Source: Streptomyces nymphaeiformis (GTDB taxonomy: Bacteria > Actinomycetota > Actinomycetes > Streptomycetales > Streptomycetaceae). Taken from it: a DNA stretch of 64,000 nucleotides. The translations under genes and the position numbers were made by a program. Shown here one piece after another: positions 16,338 to 24,738 of this stretch (position 1 is the stretch's first letter; each line of letters opens with the position of its first letter). Below the pieces are notes generated by a model. The model searched no databases. It saw only the letters and a program-made list of their open reading frames with translations, and had not been told where the DNA came from. The DNA lies in contig NZ_JACHJY010000011.1 of NCBI RefSeq assembly GCF_014203895.1, forward strand, positions 62,001 through 126,000. The letters run 5' to 3'.

Positions 16338-17123
16338 ATGGCCGTACGCATTGAGGGCACCCCCTGCTGGGTGGACGCACAGCTCCCCGACCTGGAAGCG
16401 GGCAAGCGCTTCTACGGCGAGCTCTTCGGCTGGACCTTCGACCCCGACCGCGACGAGGCCCTCCTCGACGGCCGCCGGGTCGCCGGGCTCGTGCCCAAGC
16501 GCGACGGGCGCATGCCCACCACCTGGACCCTCTACCTCGCCACCGAGGACGCCGGCACCCTCGCCGCCCGGATCAAGGCCGCCGGCGGGCAGATGGTCAT
16601 GGAGCCCTATCCCGTCGGCCCCTTCGGCGTCTACGCGCTGGCCGCCGACCCCGGCGGCGCGGTCTTCGGCATCCGCCAGGAGGGCGACCCCGACGGCTTC
16701 GAGGTCACGAACGAGCCGGGCTCCTTCTGCTGGATGGAGGTCTACACCCGCCTTCCCGACGCCGTCGACACCTTCTACGCCACGGTCTTCGGCTACCTCG
16801 GCCGGCAGGCCGACGCCGAGGAGGAGGGCAGGGACGCCGGCTTCGACTACCGCGTCTGGTCCCCGCCCGGCTCACGCCCCGGCGACGACAGCGCCTTCGG
16901 CGGACGGGCCGTCATCAGCGACGACTTCCCCGCCGAGATGCCCGGCCACGTCCTCGTGTACTTCGCCGTCGCCGACTGCGACGAGGCCTGCGAGACCACC
17001 GTCCGGCTCGGCGGCCGGGTCGCCACCCCGGCCTTCGACACCCCGCACGGCCGCATCGCCGTCCTCCACGACAACCAGGGCGCCCGCTTCGCCGTCCTCG
17101 CGGAACCCGCCGCCGGAAGCTGA
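16338..17123 (+). CDS. VOC (glyoxalase/bleomycin-resistance fold) protein, two modules
   Basis: 261 residues forming two VOC modules. Module 1 starts GTPCWVDAQLPDLEAGKRFYGELFGW and module 2 starts PGSFCWMEVYTRLPDAVDTFYATVFGY; each ends with a VOC-type Phe/Leu-rich strand. Tandem modules usually build one metal site from His and Glu residues, but no strong His set is visible, so the catalytic role is unclear. A TAGCGT box 6 nt before ATG predicts a leaderless mRNA. The next gene, afsK, begins 139 nt downstream in the same direction. Confidence 0.8.
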   Translation: MAVRIEGTPCWVDAQLPDLEAGKRFYGELFGWTFDPDRDEALLDGRRVAGLVPKRDGRMPTTWTLYLATEDAGTLAARIKAAGGQMVMEPYPVGPFGVYALAADPGGAVFGIRQEGDPDGFEVTNEPGSFCWMEVYTRLPDAVDTFYATVFGYLGRQADAEEEGRDAGFDYRVWSPPGSRPGDDSAFGGRAVISDDFPAEMPGHVLVYFAVADCDEACETTVRLGGRVATPAFDTPHGRIAVLHDNQGARFAVLAEPAAGS

Positions 17124-17262
17124 TCCGTCGCCTCCGATCCGCCACCGATATGAGGTAGGACACCCCGATCCGCCCCCGGGTTCGCAACCAGGCCCTCGGA
17201 CAGGAAGAATCAGGGGCCACGGGGCCGTACCCTCATGGCCCGTACGGGGAGGTGGCAGGCAA

Positions 17263-19692
17263 GTGGAACAGCTGACGCAGCACGACCCGAGACGTATCGG
17301 GCCCTTCGAGGTGCTGGGCCGGCTCGGCGCGGGCGGAATGGGCCTGGTCTATCTCGCGCGCTCGGCCTCGGGTCGGCGCGTGGCGATCAAGACCGTGCGC
17401 ACGGAGCTCGCGGAGGACCAGCTGTTCCGGGTCCGCTTCACCCGGGAGGTGGAGGCCGCCCGGGCGGTCTCCGGCTTCTACACGGCCGCCGTCGTGGACG
17501 CCGACCCGCGCGCCGCCGTGCCCTGGCTGGCCACCGCCTATGTGCCGGCGCCCTCCCTCGAAGAGATAGTGAACGAGTGCGGGCCGCTCCCGGCCCAGGC
17601 CGTCCGCTGGCTCGCCGCGGGCGTCGCCGAGGCCCTGCAGTCCATCCACGGCGCGGGCCTGGTCCACCGCGACCTCAAGCCCTCCAACGTCCTCGTCGTC
17701 GAGGACGGCCCCCGGGTGATCGACTTCGGCATCGCGTCGGGCGTCTCCAACACGCGCCTGACCATGACCAACGTCGCCGTCGGCACCCCCGCCTACATGT
17801 CGCCCGAGCAGGCCCGCGACTCGCGCAGCGTCACCGGCGCCAGCGACGTCTTCTCGCTGGGCTCGATGCTGGTCTTCGCCGCCACCGGGCACGCGCCCTT
17901 CCACGGCGCCAACCCCGTCGAGACCGTGTTCATGCTGCTGCGGGAGGGCCCGGACCTGGAGGGGCTGCCGGACGAGCTGCGGCCCCTCATCGACTCCTGC
18001 ATGCAGATGGACGTCAGCCGCCGGCCCACCCCGGCCGACCTCCAGGCGCAGCTCGCCCCGCACCTCTTCGGCCCCGGCAGCGACGACAGCGGCACGGCCT
18101 CCGCGTGGCTGCCGCTGAGCGCCACCGCCATGATCGAGCGGCGCCGCGGCGGCGGACGTCAGGTGCCGGGACCGACGCCGCCCCCGCCCCCGGCGGACCC
18201 GCCGGGCCCCCGCCAGGACCCCCGCTTCCCGGAGCACACGCCGGAGCGCGCGCCGGAGCACGCGCCCCTCGGTGGCCGGCACGCCGGCCACCCCGAGAGC
18301 GCGGGCGGTCCCGTGCGCCTCGGCGGCGCGACCGTGCCGATCGGCCCCGGCCCCCGGGTCGCCGACACCCGCGCGGCGATCGCCGTCGGCCGGGGCGCCG
18401 ACGCGGGCCCCGCGACCGGCTGGATCCGCCCGCCCGGCGGCGGCCCGGGCGCCGCCGAGCCCGGTACGGCACCGGGGTCCGGGTCCCAGCACGTCCCGGC
18501 CCAGGGGAACGGCCAGGCGGCCGCCGCCCCGCAGCCCCCGCCGGAGCCCGGCCACTGGCGGCCCTGGCGCTTCCGGATGTCGAACGACGTCTGGGGCACC
18601 CCGGTCGTCGACGGCGACCTGCTGTACGTGACCTCCTTCGAGGTGCACGCCCTGGACACGGGCAGTGGCCGGCGCCAGTTCAAGACCCGGGACGTGGCCT
18701 GGTCGATGGCCGTCGCCTCGGGCCGTATCCACGCCTCCGACGGACCCACCCTGTACGCCCTCGACGCCGCCGACGGCAGCGAGCGCTGGCGGCTGCCCAC
18801 GGACGCCTGGGTGTACTCGCTGAAGGTCGACCGGGGCACGGTCGTCACCGGTACCCGCGGCGGCGGCGTGCAGGCCTGGGAGGCCTCCAACGGCGCCAAG
18901 CTGTGGGAGCTCACCGGCGCGCAGACCGACTTCGAGACCCCGGAGGCGGGGCCCGCCGTGCACGGCGACACCGTGTACGTGTGGCGGGACGCCCGGCTCC
19001 AGGCCCTCGACGCCCGCACGGGCGTGGAGCGCTGGTCGTACCCGATCGGCGACGCCGCCTCCTGCGCCAACGTGCCGGTCCGGGTCTCCCCGGCCGAGGA
19101 CGGCTGCGTGTACGTCTCCGCCGGGACCCGGGTCCTGTCGATCGACATCGCCGCCGGGCACGTCCGCTGGCACTTCGAGGCCCCGGCCGTGTTCCTCTCC
19201 CCGCCCGCGTTCGCGCCGGGACCGGCCGTCACGGGCGGCGGGGTGTACCTCTCGGACCACCTCGGCACCGTGTACGCGCTTGACGCCACCACCGGGCAGG
19301 ACCGCTGGCGGATCGCGACCGAGCCGCGCCAGTCCGCCGAGCCGGTGCTCGTCGCCGACGGGAACGTGCACGTCGGCAGCGGCAGCGCGCTCTACACGCT
19401 CGACGCGGTCACCGGCACCCCCCGGTGGCGGTTCGCCGCGGGCGGCGAGCTGGTCGGCTCCCCGGTCGTCGCCGACGGCCGGGTGCACTTCGGCTCGGCC
19501 GACCACGTCCTGTACACCCTGGACGCGACCGGCGGGCAGCTCCGCTGGAAGCTCGCGACCGGCGGCGAGATCACCGGCTCGCCGGTGGCGAAGGGCGGAG
19601 TCGTGTACGCGTGCAGCAAGGACCGCTGCGTGTACGCGCTCGACGCGGTCAAGGGCACGGCGACGGGACGGGGCGCGGCGGCGCGGACCTGA
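17263..19692 (+). CDS. afsK: AfsK-type serine/threonine protein kinase with beta-propeller
   Basis: 809 residues. Kinase domain, residues 12-270: glycine loop GRLGAGGMG (19-27), Lys 43 in VAIKT, catalytic HRDLKPSN (Asp 137), DFG at 154-156 and GTPAYMSPEQ in the activation segment. A Pro/Arg/Gly-rich linker of about 160 residues follows. From about residue 440 there are at least seven PQQ-type blades (VWGTPVVDGDLLYV, LYALDAADGSERWRL, LYTLDATGGQLRWKL). No membrane segment is seen. In Streptomyces AfsK phosphorylates AfsR to raise antibiotic production and also acts at hyphal tips. GTG 17263 with GGGGAGGT upstream gives the AfsK N-terminus EQLTQHDPRRIGPFEVLG. Identification is by direct sequence recognition and by afsS-afsR 7 kb away. 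Confidence 0.95.
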   Translation: MEQLTQHDPRRIGPFEVLGRLGAGGMGLVYLARSASGRRVAIKTVRTELAEDQLFRVRFTREVEAARAVSGFYTAAVVDADPRAAVPWLATAYVPAPSLEEIVNECGPLPAQAVRWLAAGVAEALQSIHGAGLVHRDLKPSNVLVVEDGPRVIDFGIASGVSNTRLTMTNVAVGTPAYMSPEQARDSRSVTGASDVFSLGSMLVFAATGHAPFHGANPVETVFMLLREGPDLEGLPDELRPLIDSCMQMDVSRRPTPADLQAQLAPHLFGPGSDDSGTASAWLPLSATAMIERRRGGGRQVPGPTPPPPPADPPGPRQDPRFPEHTPERAPEHAPLGGRHAGHPESAGGPVRLGGATVPIGPGPRVADTRAAIAVGRGADAGPATGWIRPPGGGPGAAEPGTAPGSGSQHVPAQGNGQAAAAPQPPPEPGHWRPWRFRMSNDVWGTPVVDGDLLYVTSFEVHALDTGSGRRQFKTRDVAWSMAVASGRIHASDGPTLYALDAADGSERWRLPTDAWVYSLKVDRGTVVTGTRGGGVQAWEASNGAKLWELTGAQTDFETPEAGPAVHGDTVYVWRDARLQALDARTGVERWSYPIGDAASCANVPVRVSPAEDGCVYVSAGTRVLSIDIAAGHVRWHFEAPAVFLSPPAFAPGPAVTGGGVYLSDHLGTVYALDATTGQDRWRIATEPRQSAEPVLVADGNVHVGSGSALYTLDAVTGTPRWRFAAGGELVGSPVVADGRVHFGSADHVLYTLDATGGQLRWKLATGGEITGSPVAKGGVVYACSKDRCVYALDAVKGTATGRGAAART

Positions 19693-19722
19693 CGGCCCGG
19701 GGCCCGAGGGGCCGGGGCCGGC

Positions 19723-20286
19723 CTAGGTCCGGTCCGGGCCCTGCGAGCGTTCGGGGCCGTCCTCCACGGGCGGCTCCGGCGGGCTCGGGTAGGTGAGCGT
19801 CCGGTCGGTCGCCTCCGTTCCGGCAGGCTCCGGAGGGTGCGGGGGCCGGTGCGGCCGGTCCACCCGGTGGGTGCGGCTCCGGCCCGACATCACGAGCGCG
19901 CCGATGAGCAGCAGGACCCCGCCGCCGAAGGCGAACGCGAGCCCGTCGCCGAGCCCCGTGCCGTCGGCGTCGATCGTGAGGCTGCCCTCCGCCTCGCCGA
20001 CCCGCACCATCCACAGGATGGTGAAGCCGAGGACGACGATCCCGGCGAAGGCGACGAGCAGGCGGGAGCGGAGCACGACGCCGACGACGGTCACGAGGGC
20101 CGCGAAGGCGAGGGGCAGCAGGATCGAGCCCGCGATGTCGGCCTTGACGTCGGTGATGCCGGTGAACAGGTCACCGATGGCGTAGTCGCGCCCGTGACGG
20201 CCGTCGTACCAGGCACGGAAGGGGCTCCAGACGGCGGCCGTCGCTCCGGCGAGAGCCAGGACGGAGCCGGCGACGTTGCGGATCAT
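19723..20286 (-). CDS. Four-TM membrane protein of unknown function
   Basis: 187 residues. Hydrophobic segments lie at about 4-21 (VAGSVLALAGATAAVWSPF), 54-72, 75-93 and 115-135 (FAFGGGVLLLIGALVMS). The extracytoplasmic loop after TM1 is rich in Asp/Gly/Tyr, and a 50-residue Pro/Arg/His-rich tail should be cytoplasmic. GAGGAGG precedes ATG. It is convergent with afsK, 30 bp from its stop. No family function is known to me; its position next to afsK is the only clue. Confidence 0.75.
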   Translation of the reverse strand: MIRNVAGSVLALAGATAAVWSPFRAWYDGRHGRDYAIGDLFTGITDVKADIAGSILLPLAFAALVTVVGVVLRSRLLVAFAGIVVLGFTILWMVRVGEAEGSLTIDADGTGLGDGLAFAFGGGVLLLIGALVMSGRSRTHRVDRPHRPPHPPEPAGTEATDRTLTYPSPPEPPVEDGPERSQGPDRT

Positions 20287-20412
20287 CGATGCGGCCTCCT
20301 CGGCGGTCCGGCCCTCGTTCCCGACGCTACGCCGGGTGCGGGGGCCCCGCCACGTGGCACGGCCCCGCCGCTAGGGTGGCGCGGACACGACACACAGGGA
20401 GGGGTGGCGGCG

Positions 20413-20976
20413 ATGGTACGGACGCGCCTGAAGCTCGCGGCGACGCTCACCGTGGTGGTCCTCGCGCTGACCGGTTTCCACACCGGCAAGGGCGGCCACG
20501 GCAGCGGTGGCGGCAGCGGGAAGAGCAAGAGCGGCAAGAGCCGGAGCCACAAGGGCTCCCACGACGACGACGATTCGGGCGGCGGCTGCTCCAGCGACGA
20601 GCAGGGCAACGACGACTACATCAGCGCGGACGACTCGGGCGGCTCCACGGCCACCGCCAGCCCTTCCCCCACGTCGGCGAAGACCGAGGTCGTGGTCGTC
20701 GACTGCGTGAAGCCCGCCCAGAAGAAGCGCAAGGGCAAGCCGGCCCGGAAGGCCGACACCACGTCGACCCTGAGGATCACCTCGCACGACGCGCTGGAGG
20801 GCACGTACGAGGTGACCCTGGAGTTCAAGGGCGCCACGGGTTCCGCGGTCGACTCGGTCACGACGGCCGTCACGGTCGGGGCCTACGAGACCAAGACCTT
20901 CGAAGTCGCGATGAAGAACCCGAAGGCCGTCTCGTCGGTCAGGAACTGCTGGGTGTACGACGTACGGAAGAAGTGA
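20413..20976 (+). CDS. Secreted or membrane-anchored low-complexity protein
   Basis: 187 residues. Residues 1-25 form a signal peptide or signal anchor (basic MVRTRLK, core LAATLTVVVLALTGF). A Gly/Ser/Lys/His-rich and then Asp/Ser-rich linker (about 26-95) follows. The C-terminal domain of about 90 residues is beta-rich and alternating (TLRITSHDALEGTYEVTLEF, VTVGAYETKTFEVAM). Two Cys (CSSD and NCWVYD) could form a disulfide. AGGGAGGGG precedes ATG 20413. Function is unknown; the fold looks like an Ig-like or adhesin-like secreted domain. Confidence 0.72.
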   Translation: MVRTRLKLAATLTVVVLALTGFHTGKGGHGSGGGSGKSKSGKSRSHKGSHDDDDSGGGCSSDEQGNDDYISADDSGGSTATASPSPTSAKTEVVVVDCVKPAQKKRKGKPARKADTTSTLRITSHDALEGTYEVTLEFKGATGSAVDSVTTAVTVGAYETKTFEVAMKNPKAVSSVRNCWVYDVRKK

Positions 20977-21000
20977 CCCCGGCGGGGGCCGGTGCCGGCG

Positions 21001-22167
21001 TCAGTTCCAGCGGATCAGCGTCGTGCGGAGGTGGTCCTCGTCCGGGACCGGCGGGTCCACGCTGGTGATCTTCACCGGCGCGCCGCCGGAGAAGTCCCCG
21101 CGGAAGAGGCCCGTGCGGCCGTCCTCGCCCCTGGAGAGGAACGCGAAGCTCCTGCCGTCCGGGGCGAGGACCGGCTGGCCGTTGTGCCGGTCGTTCTCCG
21201 GGACGAGGTCCTCGGTCTTCAGGAGCCTCTTGTAGTCGGCGGAGAACGTCAGCTGCTTGAAGTCGCAGACCAGGGTGGTGGCGTTCCGCCAGAAGGCCGG
21301 CTCGCAGAAGACCTTGTTGTTCTCGTCGAGGCCCGCGGTGGCGATGTCGGTCAGGTAGGACCCCGAGCCGACGCCGTTGCTCGTGCGGCTCGCCCGGCTC
21401 AGGCTGACGCCGCCGTCCGTGGTGGACGTCGCGACGACCCCGCCCCCGGGGACGGCCACCGCGTGGATGTCGTCGAGGGCGAGCACCGTGACCGCCGTGG
21501 GGCCGTCCTTCTCCAGAAGATCGGGGATCTTCTCGAAGGGGGTCTGCTCCTCGGTCTTCAGGCCGCCCTTGGGGTCCCGGGAGGCGAGGCCGTCGGTGGA
21601 CTGGAAGTCCTCGGTCTGCATGTCGTACCAGAGGCGGCCGGTCACCGGGTGGAAGGCGATGCCCTGGTTCTCCGGGCGCTTCGTGAAGGAGTCGGGGTCG
21701 GGCGCGCCGACCTCGCGGCCCGTGGCGAGGTCGAAGGCGGCGGCGCGGTCCGAGTCGACGGAACCGGCGACCAGCGTGAGGTCCTTGTTGAACGCGAGGT
21801 CGACGCGGTAGCTGGGCCCGTCGGACTCGCAGCCCGCCGCCGGCTCGGCGTTGGGCGGCATGGCGGCGGAGCGCTCGCCGACGAAGGCGCCGTCCTTCGC
21901 GGCGAAGGAGCGCAGGATGACCTGGTAGCCCCTGCCTCCGTCGCCGCTCTCGATGGTCTGGCAGAAGGCCACCGTGAGGCTGTCCGGCCGCGCGAGCGAC
22001 GCGGTCCTGGACGCGCCGCCGTCGCCGTCGCCCTTCCCGGCCTCGCTGCCGCCGCCACCGATGCCGGCCGTGCCCGCGCCCGTCGTCGGGTCGTTTCCGC
22101 CGCCGCAGGCGGCCAGCACGAGTGCGGCTCCGGCCGCGAGTCCGGCCTTGGCGATGCGTCGTCCCAT
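21001..22167 (-). CDS. Lipoprotein with WD40/TolB-like propeller
   Basis: 388 residues. It has a lipoprotein signal: basic MGRRIAKAG, hydrophobic core, and lipobox LAAC with Cys at about residue 21, followed by a Gly/Asp/Thr-rich linker. The mature part has repeated beta-strand segments with propeller character (GIAFHPVTGRLWYDMQT, VLALDDIHAVAVPGGG, PVLAPDGRSFAFLSRGEDG). Conserved Cys residues in VAFCQT, AAGCESD, KVFCEP and LVCDFK may pair outside the cell. ATG 22167 has GGGGAG at good spacing and is preferred over the adjacent GTG. Function is unknown; the protein is surface-exposed. Confidence 0.75.
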   Translation of the reverse strand: MGRRIAKAGLAAGAALVLAACGGGNDPTTGAGTAGIGGGGSEAGKGDGDGGASRTASLARPDSLTVAFCQTIESGDGGRGYQVILRSFAAKDGAFVGERSAAMPPNAEPAAGCESDGPSYRVDLAFNKDLTLVAGSVDSDRAAAFDLATGREVGAPDPDSFTKRPENQGIAFHPVTGRLWYDMQTEDFQSTDGLASRDPKGGLKTEEQTPFEKIPDLLEKDGPTAVTVLALDDIHAVAVPGGGVVATSTTDGGVSLSRASRTSNGVGSGSYLTDIATAGLDENNKVFCEPAFWRNATTLVCDFKQLTFSADYKRLLKTEDLVPENDRHNGQPVLAPDGRSFAFLSRGEDGRTGLFRGDFSGGAPVKITSVDPPVPDEDHLRTTLIRWN

Positions 22168-22294
22168 CACAGCTCCCCGTTGCGTGTCACAGCGGCAGGG
22201 CGCGGCCCGTTCCGTCCGTGAACGCGGGGCTTCGCCACCGCTGTTGACGGTGAATCATCAAACGAAGATCCATTAAAACAGACCTTCGCATCTG

Positions 22295-23077
22295 CTATCG
22301 GAGCCGGTGACCGTCGCTCGCCCCCGGCCTCCTTCGGGTGAACAGCTCCGCCTGCCGTTCCGGCGGCAGGTTCCCGAGTGCCACCAGGTGCGGGGCGTGG
22401 GCGAGGGCCTGGGCGCGGGCGGCCTCGCCGGCGGACCACAGCGCCCGTACCGTCCCCTGGACGGCCTCCGTCGGGTACGAGGCGATGACGGCGGCGGCCT
22501 CGCGGGCGGCCTCAAGGGCTCCGCCCGGCTCCGTGACCTCGCTGACGAGCCCCGTCTCGTACGCGCGCCGGGCGGAGATCCGCTCGGCGGTGCCCATGAG
22601 CGCCATCCGGGCGAGCTCTCCGTACGGCATCTTCCGTGCCAGGTGGATGGTCTCGAAGGCGGAGACCATCCCGTAGGTGGTGTGCGGGTCGAAGAAGGTG
22701 GCGCTCTCGCCCGCGATCAGGAACTCCGCCTCGCCGAGCAGGTAGAAGGCCCCGCCGCAGGCCATGCCCTCGACGGCGGCGACGACCGGTTTCCACAGGT
22801 CGTTCGTCTTGGGTCCGAGGGCGAGGAGGGGATCGTCGATCGTGTACGGGGAGGAGGGCTGCGGCACGTCCACGGAGCGGTCGATCCCGGTGCAGAAGGC
22901 GCGGCCGCCGGCCCCGGTGACGACGACCGCCCGGACCTCGTCCTCGTACCGGAACCCCCGCCAGACGGCGCCGAGTTCGCGGGCCATGGCGAGGGTGATC
23001 GCGTTGTGCTTCTCCGGCCGGTCGAGGGTGACGACGGCGACCCCGGTCTCCTTGTCGCGTTCGACCCGGATGCTCAC
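22295..23077 (-). CDS. Enoyl-CoA hydratase/isomerase family protein
   Basis: 260 residues of the crotonase fold. Visible are VAVVTLDRPEKHNAITLAM, the first oxyanion-hole stretch AVVVTGAGGRAFCTGID, and the second VAAVEGMACGGAFYLLGEAEFLIA. The catalytic Glu positions of classical hydratases are not clearly conserved, so it could be an isomerase or hydrolase of CoA thioesters. GTG 23077 overlaps the stop of the DUF35 gene (GTGA). It is the last gene of the three-gene unit Ltp-DUF35-ECH. Confidence 0.83.
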   Translation of the reverse strand: MSIRVERDKETGVAVVTLDRPEKHNAITLAMARELGAVWRGFRYEDEVRAVVVTGAGGRAFCTGIDRSVDVPQPSSPYTIDDPLLALGPKTNDLWKPVVAAVEGMACGGAFYLLGEAEFLIAGESATFFDPHTTYGMVSAFETIHLARKMPYGELARMALMGTAERISARRAYETGLVSEVTEPGGALEAAREAAAVIASYPTEAVQGTVRALWSAGEAARAQALAHAPHLVALGNLPPERQAELFTRRRPGASDGHRLR

Positions 23078-23499
23078 GGGCGCTCCAGGAGCCAGCGGGG
23101 GACGGTGACGCCGTCGACCTCGGTGAAGGCGACCCGTACGGGGGCGCCGATGCGCAGCCGGGCCGGGTCGACCGAGTTCAGGGGTGCGTCCGGGGCGGCG
23201 ACGACGTTGCCGACGAGGCGGACGCGGGGGGCGTCGGCGAGCTCGACGAGCACCGCGTTGTACGGGGCCTGGGCGGCGTACTCGGGGAGGAGCGGCGGGT
23301 GGGGGAGGACGTACGACCAGATCCGGCCGCGTCCGGACATGAGCCGCCACTCGCTGTCGAAGGACTGGCAGTGCGGGCAGCAGGGCCGGGGCGGGAAGCG
23401 GAGCTCACCGCAGTTCGTACAGCCCTGAACGCGCAGTTCGCCCCGGGCGGCGTACTCCCAGAAGGGCGCGCCGTCCTCGTCGATGAGAGGTGTGAGCAT
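23074..23499 (-). CDS. DUF35 / OB-fold protein with zinc rubredoxin-like ribbon
   Basis: 141 residues. The N-terminal zinc ribbon has CTNCG and CCPHC pairs (about residues 27-45). The OB-fold domain (GRGRIWSYVLPHPPLLPEYAAQAP, then VLVELADAPRVRLVGNVV) follows. DUF35 proteins bind acyl-CoA and partner with thiolase-like Ltp proteins; in sterol side-chain degradation the Ltp2-DUF35 pair is a retro-aldolase. The adjoining upstream Ltp gene (9-nt gap) makes that the leading model here. Confidence 0.85.
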   Translation of the reverse strand: MLTPLIDEDGAPFWEYAARGELRVQGCTNCGELRFPPRPCCPHCQSFDSEWRLMSGRGRIWSYVLPHPPLLPEYAAQAPYNAVLVELADAPRVRLVGNVVAAPDAPLNSVDPARLRIGAPVRVAFTEVDGVTVPRWLLERP

Positions 23500-23508
23500 C
23501 TCGACTCC

Positions 23509-24651
23509 TCAGGCTCGAAGCAGGATGGCCGATGTGGGGACGCCCTCGCCGGCCGTGACCAGGCAGGTGGCCGCGTCGGGGACCTGGGCGGTGGAGGTGC
23601 CGCGGAGCTGCTTCACGCCCTCGTTGATGAGGTTGAAGCCGTGCACGTACGCCTCGGAGAGCCCGCCGCCGCCGGTGTTGAGCGGCAGCCGGCCGCCGAT
23701 CTCCAGGGCGCCGCCCTCGGTGAAGGCGGCGCCTTCGCCCCGGCCGCAGAAGCCGTAGCCCTCCAGGGAGAGCGGGACGAGCGGGGTGAAGGCGTCGTAG
23801 ATCTGGGCGACGTCGACGTCGGCCGGGCCGAAGTCGGCGGTCTTCCACAGGTGCCGGGCGGCGGTCCAGGCGGGGCCGGAGAGCGGGTCGTCGTTCCAGT
23901 AGTTGACCATGCCGTGGTGCTGGGCGGGCAGGCCCTGGGCGGCGGAGTGCACGTAGACGGGCTTCTGCCGGCAGTCGCGGGCGCGTTCGGCGCTCACGAT
24001 CACGCAGGCGAGCGCCCCGTCGGTCTCCAGGCAGTTGTCGAAGAGGCAGAGGGGTTCGCTGATCCAGCGGGCGGTCATGTACATCTCGCGGGTCAGCGGC
24101 CGCTCGTACATGATCGCGGCGGGGTTCTGGTTGGCGCGGTTGCGGCAGGCCAGGGCGACGTTGAAGAGGTGGTCGCGGGTGGCGCCGTACTCGTGCATGT
24201 AGCGGCGGGCGAGCATGCCGATCTCGTCGGCGGGCCGCAGCAGCCCGAAGGGCCGGGTCCACTGGCCGGGGGTGGGCAGCTGGACGGCGGTGTTGGTCCA
24301 GGGCCGGGGTCCGGAGCCCCGCTTCCGCGACCGCCAGGCGACGCCGACGCTCGCCTGTCCGGTGGCGACGGCGGCGGCGAGGTGCCCGACGGTGGCGCAG
24401 GAGCCTCCCCCTCCGTACCCCACCTTGCTGAAGAAGGTGACGTCACCGGCCCCGATGGCCTTCGCCACCTCGACCTCGTCGGTCTCCTCCATCGTGTACG
24501 AGGCGAAGGCGTCGACCTCGGACGGGTCGATCCCGGCGTCGTCGAGAGCGGCGAGGATCGCCCGGCAGGCGAGGGTCTTCTCGGTCTCGGGGAGCTGTTT
24601 CGCGAAGGGTGTCTGTCCTATCCCGACGATGGCCGTGGCGTCCTTGAGCAC
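23509..24651 (-). CDS. Thiolase-like lipid-transfer protein (Ltp), probable aldolase subunit
   Basis: 380 residues. The N-terminus AIVGIGQTPFAKQLPETEKTL and the loop GYGGGGSCATVGHLAAAVATG are Ltp-like. A Cys is present in SCATVG, unlike the Ltp-like protein at 12191, and GGGGLSEAYVHGFNLINEGVKQLRG is the C-terminal motif. Context with DUF35 (partner) and enoyl-CoA hydratase points to C-C bond cleavage of a hydroxyacyl-CoA or thiolysis. The GTG start follows GAGGAGG. The promoter lies in the divergent region shared with the acyl-CoA ligase and carries two TGACG-type operators. Confidence 0.82.
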   Translation of the reverse strand: MLKDATAIVGIGQTPFAKQLPETEKTLACRAILAALDDAGIDPSEVDAFASYTMEETDEVEVAKAIGAGDVTFFSKVGYGGGGSCATVGHLAAAVATGQASVGVAWRSRKRGSGPRPWTNTAVQLPTPGQWTRPFGLLRPADEIGMLARRYMHEYGATRDHLFNVALACRNRANQNPAAIMYERPLTREMYMTARWISEPLCLFDNCLETDGALACVIVSAERARDCRQKPVYVHSAAQGLPAQHHGMVNYWNDDPLSGPAWTAARHLWKTADFGPADVDVAQIYDAFTPLVPLSLEGYGFCGRGEGAAFTEGGALEIGGRLPLNTGGGGLSEAYVHGFNLINEGVKQLRGTSTAQVPDAATCLVTAGEGVPTSAILLRA

Positions 24652-24676
24652 CGAACCTCCTCATGGGGCAGCACTG

Positions 24677-24691
24677 CTGACAGCGCGTCAG
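24677..24691. promoter_or_regulatory. TGACG-N3-CGTCA operator, site 3
   Basis: CTGACAGCGCGTCAG has one mismatch in the left arm. It lies in the 87-bp divergent promoter between the Ltp operon and the acyl-CoA ligase, 27 bp centre to centre from site 4. Confidence 0.65.
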
Positions 24692-24703
24692 GCTACAACT
24701 AAT

Positions 24704-24718
24704 CTGACGGATAGTCAG
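24704..24718. promoter_or_regulatory. TGACG-N3-CGTCA operator, site 4
   Basis: CTGACGGATAGTCAG has one mismatch in the right arm. It lies 20 nt before the acyl-CoA ligase start. Confidence 0.75.
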
Positions 24719-24738
24719 CTACGGGAGGTGGGGTCAGG